From assembly GCA_913776615.1 (NCBI GenBank), contig CAJYPK010000017.1, positions 1-33,851 on the forward strand: a stretch of 33,851 nucleotides of DNA, written 5' to 3'. Below, one piece after another: positions 1 to 7,815 of this stretch; the first letter of the stretch is position 1; every line of letters starts with the position of its first letter. The position numbers and the translations under genes were made by a program. Source of the stretch: an uncultured Hymenobacter sp. (GTDB taxonomy: Bacteria > Bacteroidota > Bacteroidia > Cytophagales > Hymenobacteraceae). Under the pieces are notes generated by a model. That model made no database searches. It was not told the origin of the DNA and saw only the letters and a program-made list of their open reading frames with translations.

Positions 1-22
1 GCCCCGCGGCCGCTTCTCTTTT

Positions 23-358
23 TTATAGTAAGCCGTTTTCGCGCAGCAGGTCGTCGCGCTCTTTATCGGAAATGGATTCCTGCTCCGACTTGTCGTAAAT
101 CGTGAGTAGAAACACCTGTTCCCCTACGATTTTGACGCAGGTAATAACGCGGGCACCACCACTTTTGCCTTTACCCTTCGACGCAATGCGAACGCGCACT
201 TTATAACAGTCGCGGCCCAAGGGCTCGCCTTCTTGCGGGTTGGCTAACAGCGTTTCTCGAAGCCGAATGATATCTGCCTTAAAAGAAGCTTTATACCGTT
301 TTGCCAGTGATTTAGCACTCCGCTCAAAACTGTCGGTAATGACTAATTTAAAGCTCAT
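23..358 (-). CDS. RelE/ParE-family toxin of a type II toxin-antitoxin pair
   Basis: This 111-residue basic protein has the layout of Bacteroidota RelE/ParE-superfamily toxins: an N-terminal helical part rich in Lys and Arg (SFERSAKSLAKRYK), a central strand region YKVRVRIASKGKGKSGG, and a C-terminal strand VFLLTIYDKSEQESIS followed by a short helix. Family members usually cleave mRNA on the ribosome or inhibit gyrase; which applies here cannot be read from sequence. I chose the ATG at 356-358 over an upstream TTG at 373. It overlaps the end of the antitoxin gene by 11 bp, so the two are probably translationally coupled, antitoxin first. The family call is good; the target is unknown. Confidence 0.85.
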   Translation of the reverse strand: MSFKLVITDSFERSAKSLAKRYKASFKADIIRLRETLLANPQEGEPLGRDCYKVRVRIASKGKGKSGGARVITCVKIVGEQVFLLTIYDKSEQESISDKERDDLLRENGLL

Positions 359-593
359 CAATAAGCTCGTCAAGCGTTTTCAATTTGATTTTTCCCTGCT
401 GATGCAGCTCCACCTCGTGGAGCGCCTCGCGGAAATCATCAATCCACTCCTGCTGCTCGGGCGTGTATTTTTTGGGCTGCGCTATGGCCGCAGGCTTAGG
501 TTTGGCGGCGGGCTTCACGGCGAGGTTCAATTCGCGCAGGAGCTTTTTCACAAAGGCAACCCGTTCATCGGGCACGGTTACAATCAGGTCCAT
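348..593 (-). CDS. Antitoxin partner of the RelE/ParE-like toxin
   Basis: This 81-residue protein starts with a short beta-like segment (MDLIVTVPDERVAFVKKLL), then a Pro/Lys/Ala-rich linker at about residues 27-42, then an acidic amphipathic C-terminus (EWIDDFREALHEVELHQQG, KIKLKTLDELIDEL). That tail, ending in Asp-Glu-Leu, is typical of small Bacteroidota antitoxins that wrap a RelE-fold toxin. The N-terminal part would dimerise or bind DNA for autoregulation; this is inference. It sits upstream of the toxin and overlaps it by 11 bp. A complete Bacteroidota promoter lies just upstream, with its -7 box only 5 nt from the ATG, so the mRNA may be nearly leaderless. Confidence 0.75.
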   Translation of the reverse strand: MDLIVTVPDERVAFVKKLLRELNLAVKPAAKPKPAAIAQPKKYTPEQQEWIDDFREALHEVELHQQGKIKLKTLDELIDEL

Positions 594-598
594 AGCTT

Positions 599-628
599 CA
601 AATTTACGGGGTAGCAGTACCTAAACAA
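599..628 (-). promoter_or_regulatory. Bacteroidota promoter of the toxin-antitoxin operon
   Basis: Read on the minus strand, TTG (628-626) is followed after 19 nt by TAAATTTG (606-599). This fits the Bacteroidota consensus TTG-N19-TAnnTTTG exactly. The box ends 5 nt before the antitoxin ATG. It is the best-formed promoter in the window. Confidence 0.75.
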
Positions 629-657
629 GCGAGCGGGCGGGCGAAGTTTCGGTCGCC

Positions 658-1632
658 CTAGCTGGCCTTGGCCCAGCGGGTAGCGCGGCGGGCGGTCTGC
701 TGCGCGGGCGAGAGAAACGTCCAGGCGACCAGGCGACTTTTCTTCTGACCCTGGGCCATGTCGATGGTTTTTACTTCCACGGCCTCGGCCCAGTGCAGCT
801 CTTTATAGATGCCGGGCAGCGTCTGGCTTTGCGAGACGAGCGCCGTAAACCAGAAGCTGCTTGTGGGAAGCGCCCGGCTTTCCTGCACCAGGCGGCGCAC
901 GAAGGCTTCTTCGCCGCCGGGGTACCATAGCTCGTTGGCCTGCCCGCCGAAGTTGCGCACCGGCGCAGTCTTACGGCCCTGGCCCAGGTTGGCCGTTTTG
1001 CGTTGGGTGCCGGCCGTGGCGGCGGCCAGCGAGGGGTAGAAAGGTGGGTTGCACATCACGGCGTCGAACACCTCGCCGCGCTTCACCGCGCCCGTCAGCA
1101 CGTGGCGGGCGTCGGGCTGGAGGCGGAGGTCGAGGCTACCGGCCAGCGTGGGGTTAGCCGCTACGAGCTGGCGGGCGGCGGCGAGGGCCACGGCGTCGGT
1201 TTCGGAGCCGGCAAAGCGCCAGCCGTATTCGTGGTGGCCGATGATGGGGTAGATGCAGTTGGCTCCCACGCCGATGTCGAGCACCGATACGTTTTTGCCG
1301 CGCGGTATCACGCCGCCGTTGCTGGCGGCCAGCAGGTCGGCCAGGTAGTGCAGGTAATCGGCCCGGCCGGGAATCGGCGGGCACAGGTAGCCTTCGGGAA
1401 TATCCCAGTGCGCCACGCCGTAAAATTGCTTCAGCAGCGCCTGGTTCAGCGCCTTCACGGCCAGCGGGTTGGCGAAGTCGATAGTGGCGTTGCCGTACTG
1501 ATTGACGTGCACGAAGGCGGCGAGCGGCGGGCTGGCCTGCACCAATTGGGCAAAGTCGTAACGGGCGCGGTGGGGATTGCGCGGGTGCAATACCGTCTTG
1601 CCAGCCAGCAGGTCTTTGGGCGGGTTACTCAT
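658..1632 (-). CDS. rlmF: 23S rRNA (adenine(1618)-N(6))-methyltransferase RlmF
   Basis: This SAM-dependent enzyme methylates N6 of A1618 in 23S rRNA. Its 324 residues are close to the roughly 308 of E. coli RlmF (YbiN). Visible family marks are the N-terminal LHPRNPHRARYDF block, the PEGYLCPPIPGRADYLHYLADLL segment near residues 80-105 (quoted here only as a landmark), the SAM-binding strand SVLDIGVGANCIYP, and the N6-adenine methylase motif CNPPFYPS near residue 195. The NPPF motif places the catalytic pocket. The ATG at 1630-1632 is preceded by TAACTTTG at only 4 nt, so transcription probably starts almost at the start codon. The gene stands alone, divergent from the M14 peptidase across a palindromic repeat. 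Confidence 0.93.
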   Translation of the reverse strand: MSNPPKDLLAGKTVLHPRNPHRARYDFAQLVQASPPLAAFVHVNQYGNATIDFANPLAVKALNQALLKQFYGVAHWDIPEGYLCPPIPGRADYLHYLADLLAASNGGVIPRGKNVSVLDIGVGANCIYPIIGHHEYGWRFAGSETDAVALAAARQLVAANPTLAGSLDLRLQPDARHVLTGAVKRGEVFDAVMCNPPFYPSLAAATAGTQRKTANLGQGRKTAPVRNFGGQANELWYPGGEEAFVRRLVQESRALPTSSFWFTALVSQSQTLPGIYKELHWAEAVEVKTIDMAQGQKKSRLVAWTFLSPAQQTARRATRWAKAS

Positions 1633-1636
1633 TCGT

Positions 1637-1664
1637 CAAAGTTACGCCGCGGGGTAGTGGGCAA
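1637..1664 (-). promoter_or_regulatory. Probable rlmF promoter
   Basis: On the minus strand, TTG inside GGCTTTGCC (1664-1662) precedes TAACTTTG (1644-1637) by 17 nt. The -7 box ends 4 nt before the rlmF ATG, which implies a leaderless or nearly leaderless transcript. Confidence 0.6.
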
Positions 1665-1673
1665 AGCCTTTGC

Positions 1674-1746
1674 AACACCAAGCTCCGGCTTGGTGAGGCG
1701 TCCGGTCGGCGACCCCAGGTGCCTCACCAAGCTGGAGCTTGGTGTT
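1674..1746. repeat. Palindromic intergenic repeat, AAGCTnnnGCTTG type
   Basis: Arms of 26 bp at 1674-1699 and 1721-1746 are inverted copies with one mismatch, separated by 21 bp. Each arm is also nearly self-complementary (ACCAAGC / GCTTGGT), so nested hairpins can form. It lies between the divergent genes rlmF and the M14 peptidase. An in-frame TTG at 1739 extends the peptidase frame into the repeat but is not a credible start. Confidence 0.85.
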
Positions 1747-1855
1747 ACAAAAGACATTACCCCTCCATCGTAATTGGGCGCATATCCGCGCTTTTATCGC
1801 ATCAAAGCGCTTTTCGCACCCCTACCTTGCGGTTTCCAAACTTGCTTTTTTGCCG

Positions 1856-4483
1856 ATGCCCGCTTCTTTTACTCCTTCTTTCCTCACTACTTCCACACAC
1901 CTGCTGCGCGGGGCGGCCCTCGTGGCAGGCCTGCTCGCGGCAAGCGGCAGCTACGCGCAAGCGCCCGCCCCGGTGACCACGACGGCCGCCGACGCGGCCG
2001 GGCCACTGCTGACGCCCACTCAGTTTTTGGGCTACCCGCTGGGTAGTCAATTTACGCCGCAGGCCGACGTGCTGCGCTACGCTGCCCACGTGGTGGCGCA
2101 CGCGCCGGGCCGCATGCGCATCACCCCCTACGGCCAAACCTACGAGAGACGCCGGCTGGAGGTAATAGAAATCGGCAGCGCTGAGAATTTCGGTCGGTTG
2201 GCTGATATTCAGCAGAATGACCGCCGGCTGGCCAGCCTCGAAAGCGGGACGGCCAGCCGCCAGCTGCCCGCCGTATGCTGGCTTAGCTACAACGTTCACG
2301 GCAACGAGGCGGTGAGCTCGGAGGCCGTTATGCAGGTGCTCTACGACCTGGCCAACCCGCAGGACGCCCAGATGCAGGACTGGCTTAAAAACACGGTGGT
2401 CATAGTGGACCCCTGCGTGAACCCGGACGGCCACGACCGCTACGTGAACTGGTACAACCGCGTGCGCAACCAAACGGTCAACGCCAGCCCCGATTCCTGG
2501 GAGCACCACGAGCCCTGGCCCGGCGGACGCTACAACCACTACTACTTCGACCTGAACCGCGACTGGGCCTGGCAGACCCAGCAGGAAAGCCGCCAGCGCA
2601 TCGTGCTCTACAACAAGTGGCTGCCCCAGGTGCACGCCGACTTTCACGAGATGGGGCCGAATAATTCGTACTACTTCTCGCCGGCCGCCAAGCCGTTTCA
2701 CGCCGACATCACGCCCTGGCAGCGGCAGTTTCAGAACGTGATCGGCGACTACAACCGCCGGGTGTTCGACGCCAATAACTGGCTGTATTTCACCCGCGAA
2801 GTCTACGATTTGTTTGCCCCCACCTACGGCGACACCTGGCCCAGCTTCAACGGGGCCATCGGCATGACCTACGAGCAGGGCGGCGGCGGCCCGGCCGGCG
2901 TGGCCTACGCCCGCCCCGCCGGCGATACGCTCACCCTGACCCAGCGCATCGCGCACCACCACGCGGCCAGCCGCGCCACTATTCAGGCCACGGCCGAGCG
3001 CCACGACGACCTGCTGCGCGAGTTTCAATCCTACTTCACCACCGCCAAAACCAAGCCCGGCGGCACCTACAAAACCTACGTGCTGGCCGCCGGCAGCGAC
3101 CCTGGCCAGCTGCGGATGCTGACCCAGTACCTCGACCGCCAGCAAATCAGCTACGGCTTCGCGCCCAAGCAGCTCAAAACCACCGGCTACAGCTACGCCA
3201 GCGGCAAGACGGAGGACTTCACCGTGCAGCCCCGCGACGTGGTCGTGAGCATGTACCAGCCCAAATCGACGCTCGTGAAGGTGCTGTTTGAGCCCCGCCC
3301 GCAGCTCGAAGATTCGCTCACCTACGACATTACCTCGTGGGCGCTACCCTATTCGTTTGGGGTGAAGGCCTACGCCCTCTCTCAGCGCCTCGACGCCAGC
3401 GGCCCCGCCCCCGCCCAGCCCGTCGTGAAGGGCAGTGCCGCCGCCATCGACAAGCCCTACGCCTACCTCGCCCGCTGGAGTAACCTCCAAGACGTACGCT
3501 TCTTGAGCAAGCTGCTGCAACAGAAAGTAAAAGTGCGCTTTGCCGAAGAGGCTTTCGAGGCGGAGGGCCAAAAATACGCCCCCGGCACGCTCATCATCAC
3601 GCGCACCAGCAACGAGGCGTTGGGGCCGAAGTTTGATCAGCTCGTGCGGGCGCAGGCCGACTCGGCGGGCTCGGTGGTGCAGGCCGTAAAATCGGGCTTC
3701 TCGACCAGCGGCCACGACCTGGGCTCGGGCTCGGTGCATTTTGTGAAGCAGCCCACGGTGGCCGTAGTGGCTGGCCCCGGTATCGATGCCACGGCCTTCG
3801 GCGAGGTGTGGCACTTCTTCGAGCAGCAGCTGGGTTATCCCATTACGGTGCTGGGCACCGATTATTTGAACCGGGTGAGCATGAGCAAAATAGACGTGCT
3901 CATCCTGCCCGATGGCAACTACCAGGATATTTACTCGGCCGCGGCCCTCGAAAGCCTCAAGGGCTGGGTGCGCGGCGGCGGTAAGCTCATCGCCCTCGAA
4001 GGAGCCATGAAATTTTTGGCGGGTAAGAAAGACTTCCTGCTCCGGGCCAAGGCCGCCGACTCGGTGGCCGTGCGCAAGGCAGAGCAGGCCAATCCCTACC
4101 TGCCCCTGCGCCGCTACGGGGCCGCCGACCGCGAAAGCACCCAGGACCAAGCGCTGGGCTCCATCTACCGGGTGCAGCTCGATAATACCCACCCGCTGGC
4201 CTTCGGCTACGGCGACACCTACCCGGCGCTTATCCGCACGCCGCTCAGCTACAAGTTTTTGGGACAGGGTGGCTGGAACGTGGGCGTTATCAAGAAGAAT
4301 GGCTACTACGCCGGCTTTAGCGGCAGCAAGGCCCGCAAGCAGCTCGTCGATACCTTCGTGCTGGGCACCCAGGATCTGGGCCGGGGCCAGGTTATCTACC
4401 TCGGCGACAACCCGTTGTTCCGCGCCTTCTGGCAGAGTGGCAAATTGCTCTTCGGCAACGCCGTGTTTCTGGTGGGGCAGTAG
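1856..4483 (+). CDS. Secreted M14-family zinc carboxypeptidase-like protein with C-terminal GATase-like domain
   Basis: This is an 875-residue exported metallopeptidase. Residues 1-36 form a signal peptide ending at SYAQ-A, which is why I chose the ATG at 1856 over the upstream TTG in a repeat. The M14 catalytic domain covers roughly residues 45-400. Visible marks are H148-G-N-E151 (zinc ligands), PDGHDRYVNWYNRVRNQ (substrate-binding Asn/Arg region), VHADFHEMG with H260 (third zinc ligand candidate), and MTYEQGGGG with E340 as the likely general base. The C-terminal half, about residues 635-730, resembles a class I glutamine-amidotransferase/ThuA-like fold (VAVVAGPGID, VLILPDGNY, WVRGGGKLIALEGA). 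M14 enzymes remove C-terminal residues or cleave peptidoglycan peptides; the substrate here is unknown. The gene is monocistronic and ends in a shared terminator region. Confidence 0.9.
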   Translation: MPASFTPSFLTTSTHLLRGAALVAGLLAASGSYAQAPAPVTTTAADAAGPLLTPTQFLGYPLGSQFTPQADVLRYAAHVVAHAPGRMRITPYGQTYERRRLEVIEIGSAENFGRLADIQQNDRRLASLESGTASRQLPAVCWLSYNVHGNEAVSSEAVMQVLYDLANPQDAQMQDWLKNTVVIVDPCVNPDGHDRYVNWYNRVRNQTVNASPDSWEHHEPWPGGRYNHYYFDLNRDWAWQTQQESRQRIVLYNKWLPQVHADFHEMGPNNSYYFSPAAKPFHADITPWQRQFQNVIGDYNRRVFDANNWLYFTREVYDLFAPTYGDTWPSFNGAIGMTYEQGGGGPAGVAYARPAGDTLTLTQRIAHHHAASRATIQATAERHDDLLREFQSYFTTAKTKPGGTYKTYVLAAGSDPGQLRMLTQYLDRQQISYGFAPKQLKTTGYSYASGKTEDFTVQPRDVVVSMYQPKSTLVKVLFEPRPQLEDSLTYDITSWALPYSFGVKAYALSQRLDASGPAPAQPVVKGSAAAIDKPYAYLARWSNLQDVRFLSKLLQQKVKVRFAEEAFEAEGQKYAPGTLIITRTSNEALGPKFDQLVRAQADSAGSVVQAVKSGFSTSGHDLGSGSVHFVKQPTVAVVAGPGIDATAFGEVWHFFEQQLGYPITVLGTDYLNRVSMSKIDVLILPDGNYQDIYSAAALESLKGWVRGGGKLIALEGAMKFLAGKKDFLLRAKAADSVAVRKAEQANPYLPLRRYGAADRESTQDQALGSIYRVQLDNTHPLAFGYGDTYPALIRTPLSYKFLGQGGWNVGVIKKNGYYAGFSGSKARKQLVDTFVLGTQDLGRGQVIYLGDNPLFRAFWQSGKLLFGNAVFLVGQ

Positions 4484-4498
4484 TCAAACTCCTACACT

Positions 4499-4593
4499 CG
4501 TTCTGTCATGCTGAGCCTGCGAAGCATCTACTCACGTCCGAACGTGCCGTTTCAACCTGACAAGATGCTTCGCAGGCTCAGCATGACAGAACG
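4499..4593. repeat. Perfect 31-bp inverted repeat between convergent genes
   Basis: Arms at 4499-4529 and 4563-4593 are perfect inverted copies (core CTGTCATGCTGAGCCTGCG), with a 33-bp spacer. They lie just after the M14 peptidase stop and next to a bidirectional terminator. The arm shares the pattern CTGTCAT-nnn-GAGC-nnn-GCGAAGCA with the element at 15286-15372, so the two probably belong to one dispersed family. Confidence 0.9.
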
Positions 4594-4630
4594 TAAAAAA
4601 GCCCCGCCGATAATTGGCGGGGCTTTTTTA
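4594..4630. terminator. Bidirectional rho-independent terminator
   Basis: A 15-bp stem (TAAAAAAGCCCCGCC paired with GGCGGGGCTTTTTTA) encloses the 7-nt loop GATAATT. The A and T tracts on both flanks let it act in both directions, serving the peptidase gene (plus) and the discoidin-domain gene (minus). Confidence 0.92.
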
Positions 4631-4640
4631 CAGTCTGCAC

Positions 4641-6098
4641 TCACCTCACCTTCTGCACCAGCTGGCGCTGGAGGGGCTGGCCCGCCGCTTCCACGCTCAG
4701 CACGTAGCTCCCCGCCGCGCAGGAACGCAGATCAATAAGCTGACTATTACTTCCCGGCTGCGACTCAAAAGCGCCTTCGCGCACTAGTTGACCCAGCGCA
4801 TTGGTCAGGTGCCAGCGGCCGGGGCCAGCAGTGGCCGCGTCCCATTGCAGGGTTGCCTGATCGGCCACCGGGTTGGGGAAGAACGCGAGGGGCAGCGTAG
4901 AGGCCCCGCCCGCCAGATGCACCACGGCCACCGGTCCGTAGGTGGTGCGGCCATCAAGGTCTACCTGCTTGAGACGGTAGTAGCTGACGGGCCGCGCCGG
5001 GGCCGCGTCAAAATACTGATACACTTTGGCAGTCTGACTATTACCCGCCGCCGGCAGCTGGCCGATGCTGGCAAACTGCACGCCGTTGGTACCGCGCTGC
5101 ACTTCAAAATGGGCGCTGTTTTGTTCGCTGGCCGTCGTCCAGCTCAACGCTACTCCGGGGCCACGGGCGGCGGCCCCGAAGCTGGTCAGCGTCACCGGCA
5201 GCGGCGCGGGCGTACCGTAAATTTTGAATTCCCAGGTGGAAAAGCCGCCGTTGTTTTGCCCGCCGTCCATGGCCAGCAGGCGCACGAAGCGGCCGCTCGC
5301 GGCCACGGCGAGCTCGTTGTAGTAGGCCCGGTTGTTGGTAAACGTGGCGAAGGTTGTCCACAGCACCTTGTCGCTGGATGCTTGCAGTAGGAAATTCACG
5401 CCGTAAGCCAGTTCCCAGTTGAGGTAAATGCGCGAGATACTGGCATTTTGCCCCAGGTCGATGTCCAGCGTTTGGTTGGTCGGATTCAGCGTCGACCAGC
5501 GGCTGTTGTCGTCATCATCGCAGGAAAAACCCGCCTCAAAGCCCGCCTGGCTATCGGAGGCCGTGGCAACCTTGCCCTTGGCCAGGCTCAGCGCCGAGTT
5601 GGTGAAGGTAAACACTTCAAACTCAAAGATGGAATAGCCAAACGCCGTATTGCGCGCCGTGCCCAGCAGCCGCACGTAGCGGCCGATGCTCGTGCCGTTG
5701 GCATTCAGGCCGGGATACTCGTTGAGGAAATAGCCGCCACGATCAATGGGGGCATTACCGGTCACGGTTTGCACCGTGGCCCAATTCAGCGCGTCGTTGG
5801 AAACCTGGAGCAGAAAATTCCGGCCGCTGGCCGCTTCCCAGGTGATACGCACGCGGTCAATGGTTTGCACTGAGCCTAAGTCAACTACCAGGCTTTGATT
5901 GTCGGTAAACTCGCTCGACCAGCGAGTGCGGTTGTCGCCATCGGTGGCGTTGCTGGCGGGCATACTGGCGTTTTCCTGCGACGAGGCCTCGGTGCGCTTA
6001 CCGTAGGCCAGGTTTAGATTTTGGGCGGCCAGCGGTGCGTGCGCCGCAAGGAGCAGCACGCACAGCCACCCCCAGGAGAAGCGTAAAGAAGTTTTCAT
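4641..6098 (-). CDS. Secreted protein with two discoidin (F5/8 type C) domains and a T9SS sorting domain
   Basis: This is a 485-residue exported protein. I chose the ATG at 6096-6098 because it opens a clear signal peptide (MKTSLRFSWGWLCVLLL, cleavage after AAQ). Residues about 27-165 and 170-300 are two tandem galactose-binding-like discoidin domains. They share the pattern ATDGDNRTRWSSEF / CDDDDNSRWSTLNP, then a strand with DLG, then FLLQ-S-D and RYVRLL / RFVRLL. Residues about 305-400 form a fibronectin-like linker (VALSWTTASEQNSAHFEVQR, YYRLKQVDLDG). The last 80 or so residues are a type A T9SS C-terminal domain (FFPNPVADQATLQW, NALGQLVREG, LRSCAAGSYVLSV). The likely role is carbohydrate or surface binding outside the cell. 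There is no catalytic domain. Confidence 0.88.
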   Translation of the reverse strand: MKTSLRFSWGWLCVLLLAAHAPLAAQNLNLAYGKRTEASSQENASMPASNATDGDNRTRWSSEFTDNQSLVVDLGSVQTIDRVRITWEAASGRNFLLQVSNDALNWATVQTVTGNAPIDRGGYFLNEYPGLNANGTSIGRYVRLLGTARNTAFGYSIFEFEVFTFTNSALSLAKGKVATASDSQAGFEAGFSCDDDDNSRWSTLNPTNQTLDIDLGQNASISRIYLNWELAYGVNFLLQASSDKVLWTTFATFTNNRAYYNELAVAASGRFVRLLAMDGGQNNGGFSTWEFKIYGTPAPLPVTLTSFGAAARGPGVALSWTTASEQNSAHFEVQRGTNGVQFASIGQLPAAGNSQTAKVYQYFDAAPARPVSYYRLKQVDLDGRTTYGPVAVVHLAGGASTLPLAFFPNPVADQATLQWDAATAGPGRWHLTNALGQLVREGAFESQPGSNSQLIDLRSCAAGSYVLSVEAAGQPLQRQLVQKVR

Positions 6099-6136
6099 AA
6101 GCTGGAGAAAAGGATAAAATTTATTGAAATAATACC

Positions 6137-6144
6137 CAAACATA
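6137..6144 (-). promoter_or_regulatory. -7 box upstream of the discoidin-domain gene
   Basis: TATGTTTG on the minus strand matches TAnnTTTG and lies 38 nt before the ATG. A TTG at 6173-6171 is 26 nt away, longer than the usual spacing; a TTTCG lies nearer. The -33 element is therefore uncertain. Confidence 0.4.
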
Positions 6145-6295
6145 CCTCCCGCTCCCGTCGAAAGATTCTTCAATACTGCTCAGGCTATCAATAACTTGCT
6201 TATCACCAAGCAATTTTTTTACGATAAACCCGAGGTTTATTATAAATATTTATTTTTCTTACTCCCCCCTCCCCTTGCCACTGGCCCAAACGCAG

Positions 6296-6328
6296 CGAGG
6301 CCAGGCTCCGCGCTGGAACCTGGCCTCG
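6296..6328. other. GC-rich hairpin downstream of the YjbR-like gene
   Basis: CGAGGCCAGG (6296-6305) pairs with CCTGGCCTCG (6319-6328), a perfect 10-bp stem, with a partly pairing 13-nt loop. It lies within the 299-bp stretch 6099-6397, after the minus-strand gene that ends at 6398. No T tract follows, so it may be a weak terminator or an mRNA-stabilising hairpin. The rest of the stretch is AT-rich and holds no gene I can support. Confidence 0.55.
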
Positions 6329-6397
6329 TAAACACCGGCAACGTGAACGCGTGCCCGGTTATGGAAAATATCTTACTGCCCCGCGTACGGCCACCAG

Positions 6398-6760
6398 TTA
6401 TTCGGCGGTCGCCTGGCGCAGCTCCTCGCGCACGGCCTTGGGCAGGGCGGCCACTATCAGCTCGTAGGAGTGCGTTATCCATTCGCGCAGCTGAGCGGGG
6501 CTGGCCCCGGTGCCGACCCGGATGGTGTTCCAATGCTTTTTATTCATATGGAAGCCCGGCAGCACGTAGTCGTAGCGCTCGCGCAGGTCCACGGCCCGCT
6601 CGGGGTCACACTTCACGTTGAAGCTCTCAAATGTGCGTAAATCGGTGAGGGCAAATATCTTACCACCCACCTTAAACACCAGGGTATCCGGCCCGAAAGG
6701 CGTTTCCTCAGTGGTGCCGGGCAGGCCCAGGCAAAAGTCGCGGTACTCCTCAATATTCAT
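6398..6760 (-). CDS. MmcQ/YjbR family protein
   Basis: This 120-residue protein has the YjbR/CyaY-like fold of the MmcQ family. Recognisable blocks are the start IEEYRDFCLGLPGTTEETPFG, the strand VFKVGGKIFAL, FNVKCDPERAVDLRERY, the GFHMNKKHWNTI block, and the C-terminal helix pair SYELIVAALPK. Some members have been called DNA-binding proteins because of fold similarity to double-wing motifs, but the function of most is unknown. The start is the only ATG fitting the family N-terminus. The next minus-strand gene upstream ends 15 bp before it, so they may be co-transcribed; this is inference. Confidence 0.88.
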   Translation of the reverse strand: MNIEEYRDFCLGLPGTTEETPFGPDTLVFKVGGKIFALTDLRTFESFNVKCDPERAVDLRERYDYVLPGFHMNKKHWNTIRVGTGASPAQLREWITHSYELIVAALPKAVREELRQATAE

Positions 6761-6775
6761 CGCTTACTCAGCTAC

Positions 6776-6952
6776 CTAGCGCAGAAACCACCGGTACAGC
6801 AGCACGCACAAGCCGACCAGGAACATAGCCATGCTCAGCTTATTGATGAAGTGCATGGTCCGCAGGTTGAAGTTCGTTTTGCGGTTGGGGTCGTTGCCGC
6901 GAAAGAAATAACCGAGGGCGGGGCCAAAATCAAACAGGTTTTTGCCGTTCAT
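6776..6952 (-). CDS. Small single-pass membrane protein, DUF6728-like
   Basis: This is a 58-residue protein beginning at the ATG at 6950-6952 (MNGKNLFDFGPALGYFF). It has an R/N-rich middle (FRGNDPNRKTNFNLRTMH) and one C-terminal transmembrane segment (LSMAMFLVGLCVLLYRWF). From memory this matches a small conserved Bacteroidota family now called DUF6728. The pattern GxYFFRxxDPNRxTNFNLR-MH-INK is the basis. Its function is unknown. A longer reading to 7036 exists, but its extra 28 residues look non-coding. It lies 15 bp upstream of the YjbR-like gene and is divergent from the two-component system. Confidence 0.7.
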   Translation of the reverse strand: MNGKNLFDFGPALGYFFRGNDPNRKTNFNLRTMHFINKLSMAMFLVGLCVLLYRWFLR

Positions 6953-7081
6953 GTCAGAAGAAGTTGGGTCTGCCAAGGTAACATCAGCCGCGCCAGAAAG
7001 ATTGTCGGAATGGGAGATTTCTCTTCCCGGCCCCACCCACTAAACCCGCCGTTGACGCGCCGCCCGAAACCATCGGTGGAA

Positions 7082-7089
7082 TAGCTTTG
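7082..7089 (+). promoter_or_regulatory. -7 box of the two-component system operon
   Basis: TAGCTTTG matches TAnnTTTG and lies 42 nt before the response regulator ATG. The nearest TTG (7052-7054) is 27 nt upstream, longer than usual, so only the -7 element is well supported. Confidence 0.45.
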
Positions 7090-7131
7090 TAGCCTGCTCC
7101 GTACCACCGCGCCCGCCTCCCCACCCCGCCC

Positions 7132-7815
7132 ATGAAGATTTTGCTAGTTGAAGACCACGCCGAGCTGGCCCGCAGCATCGCCGGCTACCTGGGGCAGGAG
7201 CATTATATCTGCGAGGTAGCCAGCACGTTCGACGAGGCGCGGGAGAAGCTGGCGCTGTTCAGCTACGACGTGGTGCTGCTCGACATCATGCTGCCCGACG
7301 GCAACGGCATCAGCCTGCTCAAGCTGCTGCGTAAGGAAGGCATTGAGAGCAGCGTCATCATCATTTCGGCCCAGAACGCGCTCGATTTCAAGCTCACCGG
7401 CCTCAGCGAGGGGGCCGACGACTACATCACCAAGCCATTTCCGCTACCCGAATTGCACGCCCGCATCAAGGCCATCATGCGCCGGCGCAGCGCCCACAAA
7501 AACAACGTGCTCACCTTCCAGGACATCACCGCCGACCTGGAATCAATGGAGTGCCGCATCAATGGTAAGCTCCTGAACCTCACGCGCAAGGAAACTAACC
7601 TGCTGCTGTATTTCATCAACAACAAGGGCCGGATGCTGACCCGGCAGGCCATCGCGGCCCACCTCTGGGGCGACTACACCGACAACCTCGACAGCGTGGA
7701 TTTTGTGTACCAGCACGTCAAGAATCTGCGCAAGAAAATCACCGACGCCGGCGGCAAGGACTACATTAGCACGGTGTATGGCTTTGGCTACAAGCTCAGT
7801 GCGCCCGACCAGTGA
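7132..7815 (+). CDS. OmpR/PhoB-family response regulator
   Basis: This 227-residue DNA-binding response regulator has a receiver domain at residues 1-120 with acidic pocket E7/D8, phospho-acceptor D51 (VVLLDIMLPDG), S79 and K101 (DDYITKPF). The winged-helix domain at about 128-224 has the usual ending (SVDFVYQHVKNLRKKI, STVYGFGYKL). It would activate or repress target promoters when phosphorylated by the adjacent kinase. Its stop overlaps the kinase GTG start by 3 nt, so translation is coupled. The nearest downstream genes encode organic-acid transporters and PEP carboxykinase, which makes them candidate targets; this is inference from position. Confidence 0.95.
   Translation: MKILLVEDHAELARSIAGYLGQEHYICEVASTFDEAREKLALFSYDVVLLDIMLPDGNGISLLKLLRKEGIESSVIIISAQNALDFKLTGLSEGADDYITKPFPLPELHARIKAIMRRRSAHKNNVLTFQDITADLESMECRINGKLLNLTRKETNLLLYFINNKGRMLTRQAIAAHLWGDYTDNLDSVDFVYQHVKNLRKKITDAGGKDYISTVYGFGYKLSAPDQ

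Noticed and set aside
1739..1855. N-terminal extension of the M14 peptidase from TTG
   Set aside because: It would bury the signal peptide behind 39 residues, partly encoded by a repeat.
1802..3145. 447-codon open frame on the minus strand
   Set aside because: It is a shadow of the M14 peptidase gene: Val/Gly/His-rich with no domain, while the plus strand has signal peptide and catalytic motifs.
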